A DNA stretch of 19,845 nucleotides from NCBI GenBank assembly GCA_038229875.1, contig JBBROA010000079.1:1-19845 (forward strand), written 5' to 3'. The notes below the pieces were generated by a model. That model had not been told where the DNA came from and did no database searches. It worked only from the letters and a program-made list of their open reading frames with translations. Below, in pieces: positions 7,584 to 14,555 of the stretch. How positions within the stretch are numbered: position 1 is the stretch's first letter; every line of letters begins with the position of its first letter. The position numbers and the translations under genes were made by a program. The stretch is from JALYUA01 sp038229875. Its GTDB lineage: Bacteria > Acidobacteriota > Thermoanaerobaculia > UBA5066 > Gp7-AA6.

Positions 7584-7600
7584 AAGATTAAGAGAATCTT
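7584..7600. promoter_or_regulatory. AT-rich inverted repeat in the divergent promoter region
   Basis: AAGATT (7584-7589) and AATCTT (7595-7600) form a perfect 6-base inverted repeat around AAGAG. It stands out as A+T-rich inside G+C-rich DNA and overlaps the minus-strand -10-like element of the sugar dehydrogenase. It could be an operator or just part of the promoter. Confidence 0.35.
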
Positions 7601-7604
7601 AGCA
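7596..7604 (-). promoter_or_regulatory. Extended -10-like element for the dehydrogenase/aminotransferase pair
   Basis: The minus strand reads TGC-TAAGAT, an extended -10 form, ending 15 bases before the ATG at 7580. No convincing -35 is seen. The expected transcript would have a leader of under ten bases, consistent with the lack of a Shine-Dalgarno sequence. Confidence 0.35.
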
Positions 7605-7635
7605 GAACCGGGACGCCTCATCACCGGCCCGGCTT

Positions 7636-7644
7636 TGCTACTCT
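7636..7644 (+). promoter_or_regulatory. Extended -10-like element for lpxB
   Basis: TGC-TACTCT ends seven bases before the TTG start of lpxB at 7652. That spacing would put the transcription start at or next to the start codon, giving a leaderless or nearly leaderless mRNA. No clear -35 and no Shine-Dalgarno sequence are visible. Confidence 0.35.
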
Positions 7645-7651
7645 GGCTTCC

Positions 7652-8812
7652 TTGAATCTGCTCATCTCGTCCGGGGAAGCCTCCGGAGACATCTACGGGT
7701 CTCGGCTGCTCCGCGCCCTCTCCCGCCGCCGCCCGGCGATGGATTTCTTCGGAATGGGGGGCGCGCGACTGGGCGACGAGGGCCTCGAACGGCTCGTGCC
7801 CTCCGAGGCGATTTCCGTCGTCGGGATCTTCGAGGTCTTCGAGAAGCTGCCGGCGATCCGGAAATCTCTGGCCGCGCTCGAAGCCGCGTCGCGTTCCCGA
7901 AGGCCGGTTGCAGCGGTGCTGATCGACTTCCCCGACTTTCACGCGCTGCTGGCGCGGCGGCTCGCGCGCATCGGGATCCCTCTGATCTACTACGTCAGCC
8001 CGCAGGTCTGGGCATGGCGCGCTGGCCGCGCGAAGACGATCGCGGCCAGGGCCCGCCGCATCATCACGCTCTTCCCCTTCGAGACCGAGATCTACCGCCG
8101 CCTCGGCGGCGACGCGGTCTGCGCCGGGCACCCTCTCGTCGACGATGTGCGGGAGGGGCTGCAAGCGCCCGCGGCCCCCGCTCCGCCCGCGGGGAAACGG
8201 CGGCTCGTCCTTCTTCCGGGAAGCCGCCCTGGAGAAATAAAAAGACACCTGGCGGTCATGTTGGACGGGGCCGCGCGCCTCGCCGGGAAGTTCGACCTCG
8301 AGATCCTGGCCGTGCGGGCGCCGGGTCTTCCGGCGTCTCTGTTCGACTCCGCCGCTTCGAGCGGCGTGCGCGTCGTCGACGCCGGGCTGCACCCTCTCCT
8401 CGCCTCCGCCGATCTCGCGTTCGTCGCATCGGGAACGGCCACCCTCGAAGCGGCGCTCTGCGGGACGCCGATGGTCGTGATGTACCGGACGTCGGCGGCG
8501 AGCGCCGCGATCGGGCGTCTCCTCATTCGCGTGCCCTGGATCTCGCTCGTCAACATAGTCGGGGGCGAGGAAATCGTCCCGGAGCTGATCCAGGAACAAG
8601 CCACCGCAGAGCGCCTCCAGGAGGAGGGGAAAGTTATCCTCCAGTCTCCGCAACGGGCAAGCCGCATGCGGGAGGGCCTCGCACGCGTCGCGGAGCGCCT
8701 GGGGCCTCCCGGAGCCACCGATCGGGCCGCCGACGCGGTCCTGGACGCGATCGAAGGCCGCGGCGCGCCGGCCGCCGAAAACGAGGCTCTGGCCGGAGGA
8801 GACGCGCGATGA
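7652..8812 (+). CDS. lpxB: Lipid-A-disaccharide synthase
   Basis: LpxB (glycosyltransferase family 19) joins UDP-2,3-diacylglucosamine and lipid X to make the lipid A disaccharide at the inner membrane. Hallmarks are the N-terminal 'SSGEASGDIYG' (residues 6-16), 'FFGMGGARL', 'DFPDFH', 'YYVSPQVWAWR', 'FPFETEIYRRLGG', 'LLPGSRPGEIKRH' and the donor-site block 'ASGTATLEAALCGTPMVVMYR'. At 386 residues it is full length. The start is a TTG at 7652, since the conserved N-terminus begins right there and no ATG or GTG fits. The stop overlaps the next ATG (ATGA), coupling it to the MsbA-type transporter. Divergent sugar dehydrogenase and aminotransferase genes sit 71 bases away, tying this locus to outer-membrane glycolipid synthesis. 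Confidence 0.96.
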   Translation: MNLLISSGEASGDIYGSRLLRALSRRRPAMDFFGMGGARLGDEGLERLVPSEAISVVGIFEVFEKLPAIRKSLAALEAASRSRRPVAAVLIDFPDFHALLARRLARIGIPLIYYVSPQVWAWRAGRAKTIAARARRIITLFPFETEIYRRLGGDAVCAGHPLVDDVREGLQAPAAPAPPAGKRRLVLLPGSRPGEIKRHLAVMLDGAARLAGKFDLEILAVRAPGLPASLFDSAASSGVRVVDAGLHPLLASADLAFVASGTATLEAALCGTPMVVMYRTSAASAAIGRLLIRVPWISLVNIVGGEEIVPELIQEQATAERLQEEGKVILQSPQRASRMREGLARVAERLGPPGATDRAADAVLDAIEGRGAPAAENEALAGGDAR

Positions 8813-10671
8813 AGCCGTTCCCGCGGCTTTTGCGCGCCTTCGCCCACTACCGCGGCCGGGCTTTTCTCGCGCTCCTCGCCATGGTGGTTGTATCGATCTC
8901 GACGGTCGCGATGCTGTTTCTCCTGGCGAAAGTGATCGACGACGCGCTCGGGGCGGGCGCGGCGGCGCGGCTCTCCGGGTTCGGCGGGGGAGGCGCCGCG
9001 CGGGCGACACTTCTGCGCTGGCTGGACGCGTTCTACCTGTCGGCCCGGCATTCCGCGGAGAGCCACGGCATCCCGGTGCGTTTCGCGGTGCCCCTCCTTC
9101 TCCTGCTCGCGCTCATCTCGAAAAACGTCTTCTCGTACATCTCCGAGTTCGAGTTGAACGGCATCGGCGTCGCGATGGTGCGGGATCTCAGGCGGCAGGC
9201 GTACGACAAGCTGCTCCGCCAATCGACGCGCTTCTACTCCGAGAGCTCCACCGGCGACCTCATGAGCCGCATGCTGTCGGACGTCGAGCAGATCCAGACC
9301 GCTTTCGGCCATCAGCTCACGGACCTCGTGCAGGGCGCGCTGACGCTCATCCTCCTGCTCCTCTACGTGTTCTCGATGAACGCGCGGCTCGCGCTGATCA
9401 TCTTCGTGCTCGCGCCCGTGATTCTGCTCCCGATCGTCAGCAACACCCGCCGGCTCGGGAAAGCGGCCACGGCGGCGCGCGAGAGGATCGGCCACCTCGG
9501 CGCAATCCTGTCGGAGACCCTGCGCGGCCACCGCGTGATCAAGACCTACGCGATGGAGGACTTCGAAGCGAAGCGGTTCGAGGAGGCGAACAACGACTAC
9601 TTCCGTGTCAACCGGCGGACCGTTCGCATCCAGGCGCGCAACGCGCCCTTCATGGAGATCCTCGCGGGCTTCGGCCTTTCCGCGCTGTTCGTCTACGCCG
9701 CTTCCGAGATCCAAGCGCATCGGATGGAGGTCGGAGAGCTGTTCTCGTTTCTCGCGGCGCTGATGATGATGTACAAGCCGGTCAAGGACGTCACCCGCAT
9801 CAACATGGCGATCCAGCTGGCGATCTCCTCCGCCAGGCGAGTGTTCGAGCTCGTCGACCGCGTCAGCGAGATCCAGGAAAAGCCGGACGCGGCGCCGGTG
9901 CCGCCGTTCTCCGATGCGATCCGGTACGAGGGCGTCAGCTTCCGCTACGAGGACCAGCCCGTCCTGCTCGACATCGACTTGACGATCCGCCGCGGCGAGA
10001 CGGTAGCGATTGTCGGCCCGTCGGGCGCCGGCAAGACGAGCCTCGTGAACCTGCTCCCGAGGTTGTACGACCCGACGGCCGGACGGATTACGTTCGACGG
10101 GGTCGACATCCGCGACGCGACCCTCCGCTCGCTGCGGGAACAGATCGGGCTCGTCACACAGGACACCGTTCTCTTCGACGCCAGCGTGCGGAGCAACATC
10201 GCCTACGGACAATCGTCACCGCCCGAAGACAAGCTCCGCGCCGCCGCGCACGCCGCGTACGCCGACGAGTTCATCGACCGGCTCCCGGAAGGGTACGACA
10301 GCTTCGTCGGAGAGAACGCGGGGCGGCTCTCGGGGGGTCAGAAGCAGCGCCTCGCGATCGCGCGGGCGATCTACAAGGACGCGCCGATCCTGATCCTCGA
10401 CGAGGCCACGTCTCAGCTCGACACGGAATCGGAGGCCCTGGTGGCGCGGGCGCTCAGGAATCTCATGAAGGGCCGGACCACTCTCGTCATCGCCCACCGG
10501 CTCTCCACGGTCCGGCGGGCGGACCGGATCCTGGTGTTCGACCGGGCCCGGCTCGTCGAGTCCGGCACCCACCACGAGCTCCTCGCGAGGCCCGGCGTGT
10601 ACCATCGCCTCCACGCCATGCAGTACTTCACCGAGACCGACGCGGCGGAGGCCGTCGCGGCGCCCCGATGA
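8809..10671 (+). CDS. msbA: MsbA-type lipid A/lipid export ABC transporter, fused permease and ATPase
   Basis: An exporter half-transporter of 620 residues with an N-terminal six-helix membrane domain (about 1-345) and a C-terminal ATPase domain. The ATPase motifs are Walker A GPSGAGKT (403-410), signature LSGGQ (507-511), Walker B ILILDE with Asp531 and Glu532, and the H-loop His563 in IAHRLSTV. 'GDLMSRMLSDVEQIQ' is the coupling-helix region typical of this class. An insertion of roughly 50 residues after the first helix (Gly/Ala-rich, then the AFYLSARHSAESHG region) makes the first periplasmic loop longer than usual. The frame is open far upstream through lpxB, but the start is the ATG at 8809 that overlaps the lpxB stop. 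The position after lpxB strongly suggests flipping of lipid A core across the inner membrane. Confidence 0.93.
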   Translation: MKPFPRLLRAFAHYRGRAFLALLAMVVVSISTVAMLFLLAKVIDDALGAGAAARLSGFGGGGAARATLLRWLDAFYLSARHSAESHGIPVRFAVPLLLLLALISKNVFSYISEFELNGIGVAMVRDLRRQAYDKLLRQSTRFYSESSTGDLMSRMLSDVEQIQTAFGHQLTDLVQGALTLILLLLYVFSMNARLALIIFVLAPVILLPIVSNTRRLGKAATAARERIGHLGAILSETLRGHRVIKTYAMEDFEAKRFEEANNDYFRVNRRTVRIQARNAPFMEILAGFGLSALFVYAASEIQAHRMEVGELFSFLAALMMMYKPVKDVTRINMAIQLAISSARRVFELVDRVSEIQEKPDAAPVPPFSDAIRYEGVSFRYEDQPVLLDIDLTIRRGETVAIVGPSGAGKTSLVNLLPRLYDPTAGRITFDGVDIRDATLRSLREQIGLVTQDTVLFDASVRSNIAYGQSSPPEDKLRAAAHAAYADEFIDRLPEGYDSFVGENAGRLSGGQKQRLAIARAIYKDAPILILDEATSQLDTESEALVARALRNLMKGRTTLVIAHRLSTVRRADRILVFDRARLVESGTHHELLARPGVYHRLHAMQYFTETDAAEAVAAPR

Positions 10672-11552
10672 TCCGCAGCATGACGGGCTTCGGGCGCGCG
10701 CAGGGTCCCGTCGGGGCGGGCGCGTCTGCGGAAGTCTCCGCTCGCAGCGTGAACCACCGCTTTTTGGACCTCACCGTGAAGCTGCGGGAATCGGAAGCCG
10801 CTCTCGAGCCCGAGCTGCGCAAGGCGTTCTCGGCGCGGGTCTCGCGCGGAAAAGTCGAGATCACCCTCCGGGTCCGCCGGGAGGCCCAGAGCCGGAGCGA
10901 GGTCATGCTCGACGAAGCGCTGCTCGCGGCGGCGGTCGAGCGCATCCGGGCCGCCGCCGAGAGGCTCTCGATCGAGGGCCGCCTCGAGATCCGCGACCTG
11001 CTGAGGATCCCGGGCGCGCTGTCGGTCGAGGACGCGGCGGGCGAGCTCTCGCCCGAGGACGTCGCCGCCGTCGCGTCGATCGCTTCCGAAGCCGCCGACG
11101 CCCTCGCCGCGATGCGCGAGGCGGAAGGGCGTACGGTCGCCGCGGATCTCGCCGCGCGGATCGCGTTCCTGCAGGGCAAATCGGGGGAGCTCTCCTCCCG
11201 GCGGCAGGAGGTCTCCGCCCGACTCCTCCAGAACCTGCGCGAGCGGCTGGCCGCCTTAGTCCCGGACCTGCCGTTCGACTCCACCCGTCTCGAGCAGGAA
11301 GCGGCCCTCGCCGTCGACAAGACCGACATCGCGGAGGAGCTCTCCCGGCTGCAGGGACACCTCTCGGCCTTCCGCGAGCTTCTCGACTCGAACGGCCCGG
11401 TCGGCAAGAAGCTCGAGTTTCTCTCGCAGGAGATCCTCCGGGAGTTGAACACGCTCGGATCGAAGGCCCGCGACCTGCAGCTCGTGCGCGACGTCGTCGA
11501 GATGAAGTCGGAAACGGAAAAGATCCGCGAGCAGGTCCAGAACGTCGAATGA
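10668..11552 (+). CDS. yicC: YicC/YloC family endoribonuclease
   Basis: A 294-residue protein beginning with the diagnostic 'MIRSMTGFGRAQ' and 'SVNHRFLDLTVKL'. It has the YicC-like N-terminal domain (about 1-160) and the C-terminal DUF1732-type domain ending 'SKARDLQLVRDVVEMKSETEKIREQVQNVE', as expected. Family members are RNA endonucleases that act in mRNA and small-RNA turnover. The ATG at 10668 overlaps the transporter stop (ATGA), and the gene's own stop overlaps the gmk start in the same way. The yicC-gmk-rpoZ order is widely conserved, which supports the call. Confidence 0.94.
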   Translation: MIRSMTGFGRAQGPVGAGASAEVSARSVNHRFLDLTVKLRESEAALEPELRKAFSARVSRGKVEITLRVRREAQSRSEVMLDEALLAAAVERIRAAAERLSIEGRLEIRDLLRIPGALSVEDAAGELSPEDVAAVASIASEAADALAAMREAEGRTVAADLAARIAFLQGKSGELSSRRQEVSARLLQNLRERLAALVPDLPFDSTRLEQEAALAVDKTDIAEELSRLQGHLSAFRELLDSNGPVGKKLEFLSQEILRELNTLGSKARDLQLVRDVVEMKSETEKIREQVQNVE

Positions 11553-12175
11553 GCACGCCGGCCCGGGGAGACCTCTTCATCGTGTCCTCCCCGTCGGGCG
11601 GAGGAAAAACGACCTTGATCCGCCGCCTCCTGGAAGACCCCCCGGGAGAGCGACTTCATTTCGCGGTCTCTCATACGACGCGCCCGATGCGCGCCGGTGA
11701 GACGAACGGCCGGGAGTACCACTTCATCTCAGTCGCGCAATTCCAGGAGATGGCGCTCCAGGACGCTTTCCTCGAGCACAATGAGGTCCACGACAACATC
11801 TACGGGACCTCGAAAGCGGAAGTGCTTCCGAGACTGGAAGCGGGGGAGGACGTCGTCCTGGACATCGACGTCCAGGGGGCGCGCGACGTTCGCCGCGTTT
11901 ACCCGGAAGCGGTGATGGTCTTCATCGCCCCTTCCTCGCAGCCGGAGCTCCAGAAGAGGCTGCGTCTCCGGGGGTTGGACGGCGAAGAGGTCATCCGGAA
12001 GCGGCTGATCAACGCCTCCAAAGAGATCCAGGAAGCCATGGATTATCAATACGTTATCGTGAACGATGATCTCGATCGGGCCACTCTTGAGTTACAATCC
12101 ATCGTTCGGGCGAGGCGGCTGACGCCGGCCCGACAGGCGGTGCGCCTGGAGCGCATCCGCAAGGAATTCCGCTGA
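11549..12175 (+). CDS. gmk: Guanylate kinase
   Basis: This enzyme phosphorylates GMP to GDP with ATP in the cytoplasm. The P-loop is 'SSPSGGGKTTL' (residues 11-21). The GMP-binding region is 'SHTTRPMRAGETNGREYHF' plus 'EHNEVHDNIYGTS', and 'VVLDIDVQGARDVR' is the conserved core strand. At 208 residues it is the usual bacterial length. The start ATG overlaps the yicC stop (ATGA). Near the 3' end (12093-12098) lies TACAAT, a -10-like hexamer about 100 bases before rpoZ, but no matching -35 is visible. Confidence 0.96.
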   Translation: MSTPARGDLFIVSSPSGGGKTTLIRRLLEDPPGERLHFAVSHTTRPMRAGETNGREYHFISVAQFQEMALQDAFLEHNEVHDNIYGTSKAEVLPRLEAGEDVVLDIDVQGARDVRRVYPEAVMVFIAPSSQPELQKRLRLRGLDGEEVIRKRLINASKEIQEAMDYQYVIVNDDLDRATLELQSIVRARRLTPARQAVRLERIRKEFR

Positions 12176-12199
12176 CCGACTGAGAGAGAGGTCCTTTCC

Positions 12200-12460
12200 A
12201 TGATTCAGAACATCCCCGAAGGTGTGGACAGCAAGTTCCGGCTGGTTCTCTTAATCGCCCGGCGGGCCGAGCAGCTCATGCGCGGCGCGAGGCCGAAGAT
12301 CGAATCCGACCGCCCGACGAAGCCAACGCGGCTCGCGGCGGAGGAGTTCGAAGAGAATCGCGTCCGCTGGGATTACGGCGCCGAGGGCGGCGTCCTCGAG
12401 GATGCGGAGAATGAGAGCGCTTCGGACACTGAGTCGGTCGAGGAAGAAGCCGCCGTCTAA
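12200..12460 (+). CDS. rpoZ: DNA-directed RNA polymerase omega subunit
   Basis: The omega subunit helps assemble RNA polymerase by binding the beta-prime subunit. The 86-residue protein has the core 'DSKFRLVLLIARRAEQLMRGARPK' (residues 10-33, shown in part: SKFRLVLLIARRAEQL) followed by 'TRLAAEEFEENRVRW', matching the omega helices and the short conserved second block. The C-terminus is a strongly acidic tail (about residues 68-86). The 'MRGARPK' variant is what I associate with Acidobacteriota. A good Shine-Dalgarno, GAGAGAGG (12184-12191), sits eight bases before the ATG, which decides the start. The position directly after gmk is the standard context. Confidence 0.93.
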   Translation: MIQNIPEGVDSKFRLVLLIARRAEQLMRGARPKIESDRPTKPTRLAAEEFEENRVRWDYGAEGGVLEDAENESASDTESVEEEAAV

Positions 12461-12463
12461 ACG

Positions 12464-12487
12464 GGGCGGCTGAAAAGCCGTCCGCCC
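12464..12487 (+). other. Hairpin(s) between rpoZ and coaBC
   Basis: GGGCGGCT (12464-12471) pairs with AGCCGTCC (12476-12483) across a GAAA tetraloop, with one G-U wobble. The same left arm GGGCGG can instead pair perfectly with CCGCCC (12482-12487), so two exclusive hairpins are possible just before coaBC. No T-run follows. It could tune coaBC expression, or be a processing site between the two genes. Confidence 0.35.
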
Positions 12488-12496
12488 TTCGCGACC

Positions 12497-13762
12497 ATGC
12501 AGCCTTTCCGCGTCGTCCTCGGCGTCTCCGGCGGCATCGCGGCATACAAGGCGGCGGAGCTGTGCCGTGCCTTCGTCCGCGAAGGCTTCGAGGTTCAGCC
12601 CGTCCTCACCCGCGGCGCGCGGGAGTTCGTCTCGCCGCTGACATTCGCGGTTCTGTCGGGCCGCAACGTCCCGACCGAGGTCTGGGGCAGCCGACACGAG
12701 CCGGCTGTCCTCCACGTCGAGCTGGCCGACAGAACGGACCTCCTCGTGGTCGCTCCGGCCACGGCCCACGCGCTGGCTCGCTTCGCCCACGGCCTCGCCG
12801 ACGATTTTCTGACCACCTACTACCTCTCCCATCGAGGTCCGATTCTCCTCGCGCCCGCGATGGAATCCGCGATGTGGGCGAACCCCGCGGTCCGGGCGAA
12901 CTGCGACGTCCTTGCCGCACGCGGAGTGAAATTCGTCGGCCCGGCTATCGGCTTTCTCGCCTCCGGTCACGAAGGAGTGGGACGCATGGCGGAGCCCGCG
13001 GAGATCCTGGCAGCCGCGCAAGCGATTCTCGGACAGTCGCGCGGGCGCGACATGGAAGGCCTCCGGGTCCTCGTCACCGCGGGGCCGACCCGCGAGCCGA
13101 TCGATCCCGTCCGCTTTCTGTCGAACCGGTCGAGCGGCAAGATGGGCTATGCGCTCGCGGAGGCCGCGCGCGACCGCGGCGCTTCCGTGACTCTGATCTC
13201 GGGCCCGGTCGCACTCACGCCGCCCGCCGGAGTCCGGTTTGCCCCCTTCGAGACCTCGGCGGACCTGCATGGGCTGCTCGTCCGGGAATTTCCGGACTGC
13301 GACGCGCTCGCGATGGCCGCCGCGGTCGCCGATTTCATCCCGGAAGCCAGCGCCCGCCGGATGCATCGCGGCGAGGGAGACATGACCGTGAAGCTCGCGG
13401 CCGGGCGGGACGTGCTCGCTTCGCTGCGCCCGCTGAAGCGGGGACAGGTGGTGATCGCGTTCGCCGCGGAGACATCGGACCTGGAGCGGCGGGGCGCCGC
13501 CAAGCGCGAAGCGAAGGGCGCCGACCTGATCGTGATCAACGACGTCGGGCGCCGCGACATCGGTTTCGAGTCGCCCGACAACGAGGTCATCCTCCTGGGG
13601 TCAGGGGAGCCGGCGCGCACGATCTCGCGCCGCCCCAAGCGCGCGGTGGCGGATGCGATCTGGGACGCGTGCCTGAAGGCGCGCGCGGGCTCGGCCCCTG
13701 TAAGCGCAAGCGCGAGCGCAGGCGAAGCCGCGGCCTCTACGATGCCGGAGCCTCGCGGATGA
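12497..13762 (+). CDS. coaBC: Bifunctional phosphopantothenoylcysteine decarboxylase/phosphopantothenate-cysteine ligase
   Basis: CoaBC makes 4'-phosphopantetheine for coenzyme A in two steps: CTP-dependent ligation of cysteine (CoaB half, C-terminal) and FMN-dependent decarboxylation (CoaC half, N-terminal). The CoaC half (about 1-180) shows VLGVSGGIAAYKA and the active-site His73 (LHVELAD). The usual PAMN motif reads PAME (Glu123), and the usual LACG of the substrate clamp reads LASG (Ser156). The CoaB half (about 190-400) has 'VTAGPTREPIDPVRFLSNRSSGKMGYALA', then 'AMAAAVADF' and 'FAAETSDL'. The last 25 residues are a low-complexity Ser/Ala tail from 6-base tandem repeats. The length of 421 is normal. 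The gene's stop overlaps the start of udg (ATGA). Whether the CoaC half works normally is uncertain. Confidence 0.92.
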   Translation: MQPFRVVLGVSGGIAAYKAAELCRAFVREGFEVQPVLTRGAREFVSPLTFAVLSGRNVPTEVWGSRHEPAVLHVELADRTDLLVVAPATAHALARFAHGLADDFLTTYYLSHRGPILLAPAMESAMWANPAVRANCDVLAARGVKFVGPAIGFLASGHEGVGRMAEPAEILAAAQAILGQSRGRDMEGLRVLVTAGPTREPIDPVRFLSNRSSGKMGYALAEAARDRGASVTLISGPVALTPPAGVRFAPFETSADLHGLLVREFPDCDALAMAAAVADFIPEASARRMHRGEGDMTVKLAAGRDVLASLRPLKRGQVVIAFAAETSDLERRGAAKREAKGADLIVINDVGRRDIGFESPDNEVILLGSGEPARTISRRPKRAVADAIWDACLKARAGSAPVSASASAGEAAASTMPEPRG

Positions 13763-14463
13763 GCTCCCGTCCGCCGCTCGGAGACGATCTGGCCTATTTC
13801 CGGGACCTCGGCGTGCGGGATCTCTACGTGGATGCGGCCGCGCCGGCAGGCGCCCTCGGCGCCCCGGGCTCGCCGGCCGCCAGCGCCGCGGTTCCGGCGC
13901 TCCTTCCGGGATCGATGACGGACATCCCGGCACTCCAGAAGTTCCTCGCCGGCTGCCCTCGATGCAAGCTCGCGGGCACACGCACGCAGATTGTGTTCGG
14001 GCAGGGGAACCCCAACGCCGACCTGATGTTCATCGGCGAGGCGCCCGGCCGGGACGAGGACGAACAGGGCCTGGCGTTCGTGGGACGCGCCGGCCAGCTG
14101 CTGACGAAGATCATCGAAGCGATGGGAAAGACGCGCGAGGACGTCTACATCGCCAATGTGCTCAAGTGCCGGCCCCCGAACAACCGGAACCCCGAGCCCG
14201 ACGAGGTCGCTTCCTGCCGCCCGTTTTTGAATGAGCAGATCCGGCTCGTCTCCCCCCGCGTGATCGTGACCCTGGGAACGTTCGCCGCTCAGGCGCTTCT
14301 GGAGACCGACGTGGCGATCTCGCGGCTGCGCGGCCAGTGGCAGGCCGCGCGAGGCGTCCGCGTGATGCCGACGTTCCATCCCGCCTTCCTGCTGCGGTCT
14401 CCCGACAGGAAGAAGGACGTCTGGCAGGACATGAAGCTCGTCAGGGACTATCTGGCTACCTGA
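13759..14463 (+). CDS. udg: Uracil-DNA glycosylase, family 4 (iron-sulfur)
   Basis: This enzyme removes uracil from DNA to start base-excision repair. Motif A is GEAPGRDED (93-101) and motif B is HPAFLLR near the C-terminus. The four 4Fe-4S ligands of the family are present: Cys66 and Cys69 (CPRC), Cys137 (KCRPPNNRNP) and Cys153. The conserved domain covers about residues 55-230. It is preceded by an Ala/Pro-rich linker of about 50 residues with a short 'DDLAYFRDLGVRDLY' start, as in many longer family members. The length is 234 residues. The ATG at 13759 overlaps the coaBC stop. The gene ends in a small tandem repeat (CTACCTGA twice, 14456-14471), the first copy containing the stop codon. 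Confidence 0.94.
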   Translation: MSSRPPLGDDLAYFRDLGVRDLYVDAAAPAGALGAPGSPAASAAVPALLPGSMTDIPALQKFLAGCPRCKLAGTRTQIVFGQGNPNADLMFIGEAPGRDEDEQGLAFVGRAGQLLTKIIEAMGKTREDVYIANVLKCRPPNNRNPEPDEVASCRPFLNEQIRLVSPRVIVTLGTFAAQALLETDVAISRLRGQWQAARGVRVMPTFHPAFLLRSPDRKKDVWQDMKLVRDYLAT

Positions 14464-14504
14464 CTACCTGACTTCGACTTGAATCCGAGTCTGTTTCCGA
14501 ATGT

Positions 14505-14531
14505 AAAAAAAAAGGCGGCCTCGCGGCCGCC
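14505..14531 (-). terminator. Intrinsic terminator of the PuuD-like gene
   Basis: On the minus strand GGCGGCC-GCGA-GGCCGCC forms a perfect 7-pair stem with a 4-base loop, followed at once by nine T residues (14513-14505). It lies about 25 bases past the TAG of the membrane protein gene. On the plus strand no T-run follows, so it acts in one direction. Confidence 0.93.
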
Positions 14532-14555
14532 ATCTTGGACCCGCCGAATCTCGAT

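Noticed and set aside
8092..10212. A 706-codon minus-strand open frame opposite lpxB and msbA
   Set aside because: Both genes on the plus strand have full sets of motifs. The antisense translation is low-complexity (Glu, Arg, Asp, Val) and matches nothing I know.
12093..12098. TACAAT inside gmk as a promoter for rpoZ
   Set aside because: A -10 match alone within a coding region; no -35 at the right spacing, and rpoZ is only 24 bases from gmk in a typical operon.
12251..14379. Long minus-strand frames opposite rpoZ, coaBC and udg
   Set aside because: The plus-strand genes are unambiguous; the frames reflect the lack of stops in G+C-rich antisense DNA.
14514..14531. The GGCGGCC hairpin as a bidirectional terminator also serving udg
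   Set aside because: The T-run exists only on the minus strand; on plus the hairpin is followed by mixed sequence. No intrinsic terminator for the udg operon is visible.
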